Shown here piece by piece: positions 54,635-62,967 of a stretch of 64,000 nucleotides of DNA. Position 1 is the stretch's first letter; each line of letters opens with the position of its first letter. Below the pieces are notes generated by a model that did no database searches, was not told the origin of the DNA, and saw only the letters and a list, made by a program, of their open reading frames with translations. The DNA is from Bacteroidota bacterium (lineage in GTDB: Bacteria > Bacteroidota > Rhodothermia > Balneolales > Balneolaceae). The stretch lies in the NCBI GenBank assembly GCA_009909035.1, contig JAAAOB010000141.1:1-64000 (forward strand), in the 5' to 3' direction. The translations under genes were made by a program, and so were the position numbers.

Positions 54635-55894
54635 TTAAGCCTTCGTTTCAGACGAAATTTCGGTGGACGTTGCCCCTTTAATCGCTTTCACCGTTGAGTT
54701 ATCCGCATCCCAATCCGGTTTTGCATAGTCAATAACCTCGACATAATTACCGGAGATGCTTTTTATTCTGAACTGCTCTGTGTTCGGCTTTCCTTCAAGA
54801 ACTACACTAAAATGATCCAGAACTTTATCAATATCATCCTCATGAATAAAATCGGTGAGTTTCGTCTGATTTATCTCGGAAGAGGCGATGCCGGTAATCT
54901 CCGAAAACGTTTCTGTCACATAGTCAAACTCATATCCCGTACCTGCCACCGGGATAATCTTATAGTTAAAATCTTTTGTTTGGTCCAGAACATCACTTAA
55001 ATCACTCTCGCGGTTTGAAAGCATGCTCATAATTCGCTTTTGAAGTGATTTGTTTTGGAATGTGACCCGTATAATCTTCTGCCCATTGGGTGACAGCAGT
55101 CTGGATTTGGCATCCACTTCGATGCTGTTTCCTTTTTTATTGATAAGCTTAAAATTAAACGTCTGGCTGTCAAAATCACTCGGCTTAAATACATCAAACT
55201 TATGGCGAAAATTCTCTACAGACGAATCTTCAAGCAGCTCCCAAATCTTCATTTTCTTCAGTTCTTCGTCGTCGAAACCGATCAGATCTCTGAACGCCTT
55301 GTTCGATGTAACAATATTTCCCTGTTCATCCAGGTCAACCAGTGTTTTCTTAGACTCTTCCGCAAGTTTATCGAACTCAACCTGGGTATCGACAATGCGT
55401 TTTTCGGATCGTTTCCGCTCCGTGATATCGTGCTGGTAGGAGACCCAGTGCGTAATGTCGCCCTCTTTGTTTGTCAGCGGATGGATATCCCACTGGTTGA
55501 TAAATTCCGAGCCATCCTTTCGATAGTTAACCGTATGGCCAAAAAAGGAGTGTCCTTCCCTCAATCTCTTTTTCAGTTTATCCAGAACCGCTCGGTCTGT
55601 TTTTTCACCCTGCAGCATCCGGGGTGTGTTACCAATCGCCTCCTGCCGAGTGTAGCCCGTCATTCTCGTAAATCCGTCATTTACATAAACAATTTCCGGT
55701 CCGGGTTTTTCAAGTTCAAGCGTAGTAATGATGATCGAGTCATAATCACTGCGGATTGCGTTTTCCAATAAATTCAAATGCTCTTTGAACTGATCCCGCT
55801 CCTGCATGAGTTCGTTAAACAGGTTTTGCAGTTCTCGGGCGTCCTCTTGATTTTTGGCTTTATCTTCAATGATCTTTTTTACGCGTGCATCCAT
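54635..55894 (-). CDS. three-PAS-domain sensory protein without output domain
   Basis: 419 residues. An N-terminal coiled coil (about 1-45) is followed by three PAS domains (about 50-170, 175-290, 305-410) and nothing else: no histidine kinase, GGDEF or DNA-binding segment. The first PAS looks like a LOV domain (VNDGFTRMTGYTRQEAIGN, then PRMLQGEKTD, HTVNYRKDGSEF). The photoactive Cys of the GxNCRFLQ motif is replaced: the site reads GNTPRMLQ. A light-sensing adduct is therefore unlikely; redox or partner sensing remains possible. Monocistronic, with a terminator. Confidence 0.8.
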   Translation of the reverse strand: MDARVKKIIEDKAKNQEDARELQNLFNELMQERDQFKEHLNLLENAIRSDYDSIIITTLELEKPGPEIVYVNDGFTRMTGYTRQEAIGNTPRMLQGEKTDRAVLDKLKKRLREGHSFFGHTVNYRKDGSEFINQWDIHPLTNKEGDITHWVSYQHDITERKRSEKRIVDTQVEFDKLAEESKKTLVDLDEQGNIVTSNKAFRDLIGFDDEELKKMKIWELLEDSSVENFRHKFDVFKPSDFDSQTFNFKLINKKGNSIEVDAKSRLLSPNGQKIIRVTFQNKSLQKRIMSMLSNRESDLSDVLDQTKDFNYKIIPVAGTGYEFDYVTETFSEITGIASSEINQTKLTDFIHEDDIDKVLDHFSVVLEGKPNTEQFRIKSISGNYVEVIDYAKPDWDADNSTVKAIKGATSTEISSETKA

Positions 55895-56233
55895 AAATTC
55901 AATGATTTGGTTAACTAACTTTAAAATGTGCGCTGATCATTTGTCGTCACTGCACATCCTAAATGTGTGAACATGATGATCACACGTGATAATTCCATAT
56001 AATTTTATTTAATTGCGCTCTTTATTTTCGCCTCAATTACTTTAATATCATCAGTTTATACCTCATGCGCGTGCTGTGAAACGAATTTCTTTTCAGTGGT
56101 TTACGTCATGTTCTGAGAGCATAGCCAAATCAAATTCCATATCTGCTGATCTGCAACTGTTGCCTTTTCCCGGGCACCAGCTGTTTTCAGAAGTGATCCA
56201 GCCCTGATCTTACTGAAGAATCGACCGGCTCAA
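55895..56233. other. intergenic region, no feature recognised
   Basis: 339 bp between the acyl-CoA dehydrogenase and the PAS gene, both on the minus strand. It should hold the PAS-gene promoter and the end of the acyl-CoA dehydrogenase transcript. No clear hairpin-T terminator, no gene. Confidence 0.45.
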
Positions 56234-57397
56234 TCACCGCAGTAAAATTTTAGCAATCGTATTTAGCTGCATATTTGATGTTCCTTCGTAGATTTTTCCG
56301 ATTTTAGAGTCGCGGTAATACTTTTCAACCGGATACTCTTTTACGTACCCGTAGCCGCCGTAAAGATCAATTGCGGAGGAGCTAAGATTTTCGGCAACTT
56401 CAGAGCTGTAGTACTTGGCCATTGCGGCCTCTTTCAGAAACGGCTGGCCATTCTCCTTTAGCCGTGCAGCATTGTAGACCAGCAGGCGTGCCATCTCAAG
56501 TTCTGTAGCCATTTTTGCGAGCTGAAACTGAACGCCCTGGAAATCCGAGATCGACTGGCCAAATTGCTTCCGCTCCTGGGTATAATTCAGTGCGGCATCA
56601 AGCGAGGCTTGTGCAATACCGATCATCTGAGCCCCGATGCCGATACGCCCTTCGTTCAGAGTTTCAATAGCAACTTTATACCCTTTACCGACCTCTCCGA
56701 GAATATTTTCCTTTGGCACCCTCACATCCTCCAGCAGGAGCTCACAAGTAGAACTTGCCCGGATTCCCAGCTTGTTCTCTTTTTTTGAAATTGAAAAGCC
56801 CTCCATTGCCCGCTCCACGATGAAAGCCGTAATCCCTTTATACCCGGCACCGGGATCAATCGTGGCAAATACAAGAAACAGGTCCGCTTCGTTTGCATTT
56901 GTAATCCAAAGCTTGGTTCCATTAAGCATGTAGGAGTCGCCATCTTCCTCTGCCGAACACTTAAGAGCAAACGCGTCGCTGCCCGATCCGGCTTCCGACA
57001 AGCAGTAGGCGCCCACTTTTTCAGTGGCAAGCTGTGGTAGAAACCGCTCTTTCACATCATCGTTGGCCCATCGCAGAAACGCGTTGTTTACCAGCGTGTT
57101 TTGTACATCCATAAATACGCCCACGGACGCATCCACCCTCGATATCTGTTCAATGGCCACAATGCTCATCATAAAGGTGCCGCCACCGCCCTGGTATTTC
57201 TCCGGGATTTCAATCCCCATCAGGCCCATTTCAAAAAATTGTTGAATCAGATCAGGATCAAGCTTCGCCGCCTCTTCCATCTCCTGCACTTTGGGCTGGA
57301 TAACCGAATCCGCAAAATCCGCGGCAGCTTCCTTCAGCATCTGTTCATCTTCGGTCAGTTTTGTAAGCGGCGGAAATTTGGTGTCTGAAAATGTCAT
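56234..57397 (-). CDS. acyl-CoA dehydrogenase
   Basis: 387 residues, the size of short/branched-chain acyl-CoA dehydrogenases. FAD-dependent alpha,beta-desaturation in fatty-acid or branched amino-acid breakdown. CLSEAGSGSDAFALK and WITNANEADLFLVF are the flavin/substrate loops. The C-terminal signature YGGYGYVKEYPVEKYYRDS runs into KIYEGTSNMQL, with the presumed catalytic base Glu371. It stands alone; no etfAB or thiolase genes are adjacent. Chain-length preference cannot be read from the sequence. Confidence 0.93.
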   Translation of the reverse strand: MTFSDTKFPPLTKLTEDEQMLKEAAADFADSVIQPKVQEMEEAAKLDPDLIQQFFEMGLMGIEIPEKYQGGGGTFMMSIVAIEQISRVDASVGVFMDVQNTLVNNAFLRWANDDVKERFLPQLATEKVGAYCLSEAGSGSDAFALKCSAEEDGDSYMLNGTKLWITNANEADLFLVFATIDPGAGYKGITAFIVERAMEGFSISKKENKLGIRASSTCELLLEDVRVPKENILGEVGKGYKVAIETLNEGRIGIGAQMIGIAQASLDAALNYTQERKQFGQSISDFQGVQFQLAKMATELEMARLLVYNAARLKENGQPFLKEAAMAKYYSSEVAENLSSSAIDLYGGYGYVKEYPVEKYYRDSKIGKIYEGTSNMQLNTIAKILLR

Positions 57398-57674
57398 ACT
57401 CTTATTTAGCTTAGAATCGTTAATTGATTTGATTTAGCCGTCATCTGAGGTTCTCTAATTCGATGATGAATCTGTCAGATTTGCCAAATGTTTTTTATTC
57501 CGGTAAAAGATAGCGAATAGGAAGCGCTTTTATTACCCGAGCCCTGAAATTTTATCTCTTTTTCTGTTTTTTTTTAATGCCGTGTGCAGAAAGTTCACTC
57601 ACATCAGGTGGAAAGAATTGATTTAACACAATATATGTTTACTTGCGGAACGCTTATGGTTATCTTGTAAGTCT

Positions 57675-59723
57675 ATGTCTAAATTTAACCTTCATTCACC
57701 GTGGGAGCCCGCCGGAGATCAGCCAAATGCCATAAAAGAGCTGACGGAGGGAATTGAACACAACGATAAATTTCAGACCCTTCTGGGAATCACTGGATCG
57801 GGAAAAACCCGAACCATCGCGGGTGTGATTGAAAATGTACAGAAGCCAACCCTGGTGATGAGCCACAACAAGACCCTGGCCGCCCAGCTATACCGGGAGT
57901 TTAGCGATTTTTTTCCTGACAACCGGGTAGAGTTTTTCATCTCCTATTATGATTACTACCAGCCAGAAGCGTATATCTCAAGCCAGGATAAGTTTATAGA
58001 AAAGGATCTCTCCATAAACGAAGAAATTCAGCGCCTCAGGCTACGGGCAACGAGTTCACTGCTGTCAAACAGGCGGGATGTGATTATCGTCTCATCGGTC
58101 AGCTGTATTTACGGTATCGGATCTCCTTCGGAATATGAGAAACTCATTATTACGCTAAAAACCGGGATGACGATTCCCCGGAACACGCTTCTTTACGATC
58201 TTGTGGATCTCCACTACAGGCGCAGCGACAGCGATTTTACGCGCGGCACCTTCAGGGTTCGGGGTGATGTTATCGATGTCTACCCCGCCTACTCCGAAGA
58301 GGGATTGCGGGTATCGATGTGGGGGGATGAAATTGAATCTCTTGAAATATTCAATATCGACACCGGCAATATTCTTGAGAGCATCGAAGAGTTCAGGATC
58401 TATCCAGCCAGCCACTACGTCACCTCCAAAGGGCGCCTGGAAGAAGCGATTCAACAGATCCGTGATGAAATGTACTGGAGAGTGGATATTCTGAAAGATG
58501 AGCAGAAGTTTCTTGAGGCCAAACGCCTGGAACAGCGAACCACCTTCGACATAGAGATGATGCAGGAAATCGGGTATTGTTCGGGAATTGAAAATTACTC
58601 CCGGTACCTGAGTGCCCGCAAACCCGGTGAACGTCCCTACTGCCTGTTTGACTATTTTCCGGATGATTTTATGCTTGTCGTGGATGAGAGCCACCAGACC
58701 GTTCCGCAGATTGGCGCAATGTACGGCGGCGATCGATCCAGGAAGGTGGAACTTGTTGAACACGGCTTCCGGCTGCCGTCGGCGCTGGATAACCGACCGC
58801 TTACGTTCGAAGAGTGGGAAACCATGATCAACCAGGCCATCTTTGTGAGCGCCACGCCGGCTGACTACGAGCTGGAGCAATCCGATGGCGTGTACGTAGA
58901 ACAGATTATCCGCCCAACCGGCCTGATGGAGCCCGAGATCGAAGTTCGTCCCCTGGGCAACCAGGTGGATGATCTGCTTGACGAGATTCAGGAACGGGTC
59001 AAAAAGAATGAACGGGTACTCTGTATCACGCTTACCAAGCGGTTGAGCGAAGAGCTTAGCGAGTATTTGAAAGGACTTGGTATCAGCGCAGCCTACATGC
59101 ACAGCGAACTGGATGCCATGCAGCGTGTTGAGGTCCTCTACAAATTCCGGCGGGGGGATTTCAACGTGCTGGTTGGCATTAACCTGTTGCGGGAGGGGAT
59201 TGATATTCCTGAATTGAGCCTCGTTGCAATTTTAGACGCCGATAAAGAAGGATTTCTGCGCTCCGAAACGTCGTTGTTTCAGATTGTGGGGCGGGCTGCC
59301 AGAAATGTTGGAGGCAAAGCCATTTTATATGCCGATAAAATGACGAACAGCATCAAAAAAGTGGTGGAAGAGACCAATCGGCGTCGAGAAATCCAGAGAG
59401 AGTACAACAAAAAACATGGCATCACACCAAAAACAATTGTCAAAGATCTGAAGCCACTTGTCGACCCCTCATTAATTTCCAATAAAGAGTTCGACCTTGA
59501 TTCTGGTGTTAAACAAGAAGATGATTATCTTGAGGTGGTAAAAGTTGCTGAGGAAGGCATTCAATACAAAGCCAACCCGGCAATGAAAGAAGTAACATTT
59601 GAAAGCAAGGAAAAATTTATCGATTATTTGCGTGATTCGATGCTTCAGTCTGCAAAAAATATGGAGTTTGAAGAAGCTGCTCGCATCCGCGATCAAATTG
59701 AAAAACTGAAAAAAGAACTTTGA
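57675..59723 (+). CDS. uvrB: excinuclease ABC subunit B
   Basis: 682 residues, full length. UvrB is the damage-verifying helicase of nucleotide excision repair. Walker A GITGSGKT (38-45) lies in the first helicase domain, and the beta-hairpin (YYDYYQPEAYI) and DESHQT (Walker B) follow. GINLLREGIDIPE and IVGRAARN are helicase motifs V and VI. The C-terminal UVR motif (SAKNMEFEEAARIRDQIEKL) binds UvrC. It is followed after 14 bp by a methyltransferase gene on the same strand. Confidence 0.97.
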   Translation: MSKFNLHSPWEPAGDQPNAIKELTEGIEHNDKFQTLLGITGSGKTRTIAGVIENVQKPTLVMSHNKTLAAQLYREFSDFFPDNRVEFFISYYDYYQPEAYISSQDKFIEKDLSINEEIQRLRLRATSSLLSNRRDVIIVSSVSCIYGIGSPSEYEKLIITLKTGMTIPRNTLLYDLVDLHYRRSDSDFTRGTFRVRGDVIDVYPAYSEEGLRVSMWGDEIESLEIFNIDTGNILESIEEFRIYPASHYVTSKGRLEEAIQQIRDEMYWRVDILKDEQKFLEAKRLEQRTTFDIEMMQEIGYCSGIENYSRYLSARKPGERPYCLFDYFPDDFMLVVDESHQTVPQIGAMYGGDRSRKVELVEHGFRLPSALDNRPLTFEEWETMINQAIFVSATPADYELEQSDGVYVEQIIRPTGLMEPEIEVRPLGNQVDDLLDEIQERVKKNERVLCITLTKRLSEELSEYLKGLGISAAYMHSELDAMQRVEVLYKFRRGDFNVLVGINLLREGIDIPELSLVAILDADKEGFLRSETSLFQIVGRAARNVGGKAILYADKMTNSIKKVVEETNRRREIQREYNKKHGITPKTIVKDLKPLVDPSLISNKEFDLDSGVKQEDDYLEVVKVAEEGIQYKANPAMKEVTFESKEKFIDYLRDSMLQSAKNMEFEEAARIRDQIEKLKKEL

Positions 59724-59737
59724 CCTAATACGACCTC

Positions 59738-60325
59738 ATGAGTAAAATCGACTTTTTTAAAACCTTTATTAAAGATCGTGACGTTGCCTCTGTCATCCCT
59801 ACCTCCATGCGATGTGTAAAAAAAGTCTGTACGCACATCGACTTTACCAAGGATTTTACCCTGGTTGAATATGGACCCGGAAACGGCGTGTTTACAAAAT
59901 TTCTGCTCGAAAAGATGACCGCCGGCAGCCGTTTAATTCTCATTGAAGCAAACGAAGATTTTGTGGATGATCTAATTCAATCTATTTCTGATCCCCGTGT
60001 TGAGATCCACAATGAGCTTGCGGGCAATGTGGAGTCCGTTCTCGATGCAAAGCAGGTGGGCAATATCGATTATGTGCTTTCCGGAATCCCCTTTTCTTTT
60101 CTGAATAAAGATCGTAAACGGGAGGTTCTCAACGCAACAAAACGGATCTTAACGGATGGCGGAAAGTTTATCGCCTACCAAACCAGCGGCCACCTGAAGA
60201 AACCGGTGATGGAAGTTTTTGGAAATTATGACATCGAGATGGAGATGCTGAATATACCGCCCTACCTCATCTATGATGTTGTAAAGAATGCAAATAGCAA
60301 CGGGCAAGAAAAGACAGGCAGCTGA
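59738..60325 (+). CDS. SAM-dependent methyltransferase (RrmJ/phospholipid-N-methyltransferase-like)
   Basis: 195 residues, class I methyltransferase fold. The SAM motif is VEYGPGNGVFTKFLLEKM, followed by the acidic end of strand 2 (LILIEAN). YVLSGIPFSFLNKDRKREVL supplies the catalytic loop. Its shape resembles the small PmtA-like phospholipid methyltransferases and also the KsgA group, and I cannot decide between them. It lies 14 bp after uvrB. A terminator follows. Confidence 0.8.
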   Translation: MSKIDFFKTFIKDRDVASVIPTSMRCVKKVCTHIDFTKDFTLVEYGPGNGVFTKFLLEKMTAGSRLILIEANEDFVDDLIQSISDPRVEIHNELAGNVESVLDAKQVGNIDYVLSGIPFSFLNKDRKREVLNATKRILTDGGKFIAYQTSGHLKKPVMEVFGNYDIEMEMLNIPPYLIYDVVKNANSNGQEKTGS

Positions 60326-60367
60326 ATTGGGTATCGCCAGATGGAGCTGACGGAGATTGATTAATCA

Positions 60368-60400
60368 AAAAAGCCCCGCTTATGCAGGGCTTTTTTTAAT
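60368..60400. terminator. bidirectional terminator between the methyltransferase and secG
   Basis: AGCCCCGC-TTAT-GCAGGGCT stem with A run before and T run after, so it can end transcription of the plus-strand methyltransferase gene and of minus-strand secG. Confidence 0.88.
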
Positions 60401-60437
60401 GTTTACAGGATTTACCTTGGGCTGTGTAGAACTTAAT

Positions 60438-60809
60438 TTAATTTTCTTCTTCGGTGTTCTCATCCTGAGGGATGGCCGATTCTGTCTCAGATGGCACGCT
60501 GAAATCGTTCATCTCACCCGGCTGCTCCTGTAATCCGGGCACACCCTGCTGCTGTATTGTACTACCGGAGCCGCCGCGATCAATTGCAAAGTTTGCCAAC
60601 ACGCTTAATGAAAGAAACAGAGCTGCGAGGATGGTCGTGGTTTTAGATAGCAGGTCCGCTGTTCGCCGGGCGCCCATAGCAGCTCCTCCGGCCATGCCAG
60701 CCGCAAGACCGCCGGTAAGTCCCTCCTTCTGTCCGGGCTGAAGTAGTACTACAACAATAAGTAAAAATGAAATGAGTACAATCAGCGATATGATAATTCC
60801 GTATAGCAT
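60438..60809 (-). CDS. secG: preprotein translocase subunit SecG
   Basis: 123 residues. Two membrane helices (about 4-24 and 55-75) are joined by a Gly/Ala-rich cytosolic loop with the family signature VVVLLQPGQKEGLTGGL. The C-terminal third is acidic and low-complexity. SecG joins SecYE in the inner membrane and eases SecA cycling. The gene is monocistronic and shares a terminator with its convergent neighbour. Confidence 0.93.
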   Translation of the reverse strand: MLYGIIISLIVLISFLLIVVVLLQPGQKEGLTGGLAAGMAGGAAMGARRTADLLSKTTTILAALFLSLSVLANFAIDRGGSGSTIQQQGVPGLQEQPGEMNDFSVPSETESAIPQDENTEEEN

Positions 60810-60933
60810 GTGTTTTTTGTAAATTGATTTTTCTTTAGAATTTTAAAAATATCACTATTTGGGCTTTTAACAAAGCCCTTTGTCAAATCAGTTGAACAGA
60901 AAAAATCCCGCCACCAGTCGATAATGTTACCAT

Positions 60934-61857
60934 ATGAATAATTTCCAGCAGTATCTTGAAAAGCTGCTCTCCCAAAGCTCGCTTCAGACGAGCAATATTT
61001 TGGAAACCGCTGTTATCATCGCAATTCTTATTGTGATTCGTTTCGTGATTATCCGGGTTGTGTACCGCCAGATCGAAGACACAACCCTGCGCTACCGGTG
61101 GAGAAAAAATATCAGCTATGCCGTTGTTTTTGTTGGTATTTTGCTAATCGGCCGCACGTGGATAGAGGCGATTGGTTCACTGGCAACGTTTCTCGGCCTT
61201 CTGTCTGCCGGCCTTGCGATAGCCCTTCGCGATCCTGTCACAGATATCGCCGGATGGGTTTTCCTGATGTGGCGAAAACCATTTGAGGTCGGGGACAGAA
61301 TACAGATTGGGGAAATTAAAGGAGATATCGTCGATATCCGGATATTTAAATTTACTGTTCTTGAAATTGGCAACTGGGTCCATGCCGACCAGAGCACGGG
61401 ACGGCTCATCCATATTCCAAACCACCTGGTATTGCGAGACCCAATCGCCAATTACACCAGCGATTTCGAGTTTATCTGGAACGAAATTGAAATTGTTTTT
61501 ACGTTTGAAAGCAACTGGAGAAAGGCAAAACAACTGGTTGAGGAGATTACCAATAGCCATTTGAAGGACTATGTGAATGATGCTGAGCAGCAGATCCGGC
61601 GCGCCACAAAATTGTACCTGATCCACTATCGCAATCTTACGCCCATAGTGTATACCGATGTTGTTGATAACGGCATTAAAATGACGATACGCCACCTGAG
61701 TAACCCGAGAAGCCGGCGTGGGATTAACCAGATTATCTGGGAAGATATTTTAGATGCTGTTGAGCGGGAAAACGACATCGATTTCGCCTACAACACCATT
61801 CGTATTTATCAAAACCAGGTGGAAGGCAAGGAGAAACTGAAGCCTGCGAATGATTAG
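60934..61857 (+). CDS. small-conductance mechanosensitive channel (MscS family)
   Basis: 307 residues. About three N-terminal membrane helices come first, the third containing the Gly/Ala-packed pore segment (SLATFLGLLSAGLAIALRDPV). The Sm-like beta domain (VGDRIQIGEIKGDIVDIRIF) and a C-terminal alpha/beta domain follow. It releases solutes on hypo-osmotic shock, which fits a halophile. The protein is close in size to E. coli MscS (286). Divergent from secG. Confidence 0.92.
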   Translation: MNNFQQYLEKLLSQSSLQTSNILETAVIIAILIVIRFVIIRVVYRQIEDTTLRYRWRKNISYAVVFVGILLIGRTWIEAIGSLATFLGLLSAGLAIALRDPVTDIAGWVFLMWRKPFEVGDRIQIGEIKGDIVDIRIFKFTVLEIGNWVHADQSTGRLIHIPNHLVLRDPIANYTSDFEFIWNEIEIVFTFESNWRKAKQLVEEITNSHLKDYVNDAEQQIRRATKLYLIHYRNLTPIVYTDVVDNGIKMTIRHLSNPRSRRGINQIIWEDILDAVERENDIDFAYNTIRIYQNQVEGKEKLKPAND

Positions 61858-61873
61858 GTTCTGCTGTAGATTG

Positions 61874-62512
61874 CTACTTGGGAATCGGCTGTATCAGGGA
61901 TTTCTCGTTTTTTGACAGATCGTTAATCTCTTTGCTGACCCGGTGAACCGTCAGGTCCGTGATCAAGAACTGCGAATTCGCGGTGTCCAGCAGTTCGCTC
62001 GCCGACATATTCTTCCGCAGCCACTCTTTTGCAAGCCCCTCTTTGAGTATGCACGGCATCGACTCGCTGATAGGTTGTATCAATGTATTGGAGTCTGTAA
62101 TAACCATTTCAGCATACGGAAAATCCTTCGCCTGGTCCCTGAAGATAAACCCGGCAGCGTACAACAGGGAATTATCAATTTTTCGGACAAAAAACGGATG
62201 GTCCTCTTTCTTTCGGCTTTTCCAGATATAAAACCCGCTGATCGGGATAACTGCCCTGGCGTTTGCTCTCTTCTCAAGTTTCACAACATCTTCGTCTCGT
62301 GAGGTCGCGGGTTCGGTCGATTTTTTTTCGAATCCCTCACCCCACCGAATTCGCTCAACGGAGAATACCCCTTCATGTTCGGTAAGAACAGGAATATGAT
62401 GTCCGCGTGCTATATTATAGTGTGGATCAAAGATCACCTCGCGCGACTCGTCGAGATCAAATGTCTCCCTTAAATCAGCGGCATCAGCAAAAAAAGCAAT
62501 ACGATTTGACAT
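61874..62512 (-). CDS. SRAP (YedK/HMCES-like) family protein lacking catalytic residues
   Basis: 212 residues. The fold of the SOS-response-associated peptidase family is visible: MSNRIAFF at the start, YNIARGHHIPV, the core strand ending GFYIWKSRK, AAGFIF, and SMPCILKE. In active members Cys2 forms a thiazolidine link with abasic sites and a Glu (GFYEW) and a His (iHdRMP) assist. Here position 2 is Ser, the Glu is Ile96 and the His is Ser149. The asparagine-containing NARAET motif also cannot be matched. The protein probably cannot crosslink abasic DNA but may still bind it. It converges with the MscS gene. Confidence 0.82.
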   Translation of the reverse strand: MSNRIAFFADAADLRETFDLDESREVIFDPHYNIARGHHIPVLTEHEGVFSVERIRWGEGFEKKSTEPATSRDEDVVKLEKRANARAVIPISGFYIWKSRKKEDHPFFVRKIDNSLLYAAGFIFRDQAKDFPYAEMVITDSNTLIQPISESMPCILKEGLAKEWLRKNMSASELLDTANSQFLITDLTVHRVSKEINDLSKNEKSLIQPIPK

Positions 62513-62967
62513 ATGTCTGCAATCTATTTAATTCTACTTGGTCTCGTGTTAAAGTGTACTCATCCATATGAGTCAATGCTTAAAAACAATCTTATTCATA
62601 ATGTCTCGATTTTTTCGAAAAAACATACGTTACATCACGCTAATAGATATTCAATATAAAAACCATCCACTTCATTTTTTTAACATTAGTATATACGCTT
62701 AAAACCAAGGCAGGTCAAGCAGCCACCCGGCACCATTTCAAACAAACAGAAAATTGCGATAAATAACTCCGTTGATGAATAATTTTGATAGATATCGACA
62801 TCTTTTCAACAGGTTTGGACGTCTGAGGGTAAATCCTTTTCATGGCATGTAAGAAGGCTGTATCTTGGCCGTTGTTAAATTAGTATGTAAAAAAAGCTAC
62901 AGTTTGTATATTTAAGCTTGTTCTTTGTTAATTGAAATCGTGATTTAAAACGAATAGAGGTAAAAAA
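62513..62967. other. divergent intergenic region with a short inverted repeat
   Basis: 455 bp, AT-rich, between the SRAP gene (minus) and the DEAD-box-like gene (plus). ACTCAT-CCAT-ATGAGT (62558-62573) is a perfect 6-bp inverted repeat about 45 bp ahead of the SRAP start and could be an operator. No LexA-type box was recognised. Confidence 0.5.

Noticed and set aside
58155-59102. Minus-strand open frame of 315 codons
   Set aside because: Antisense shadow of uvrB.
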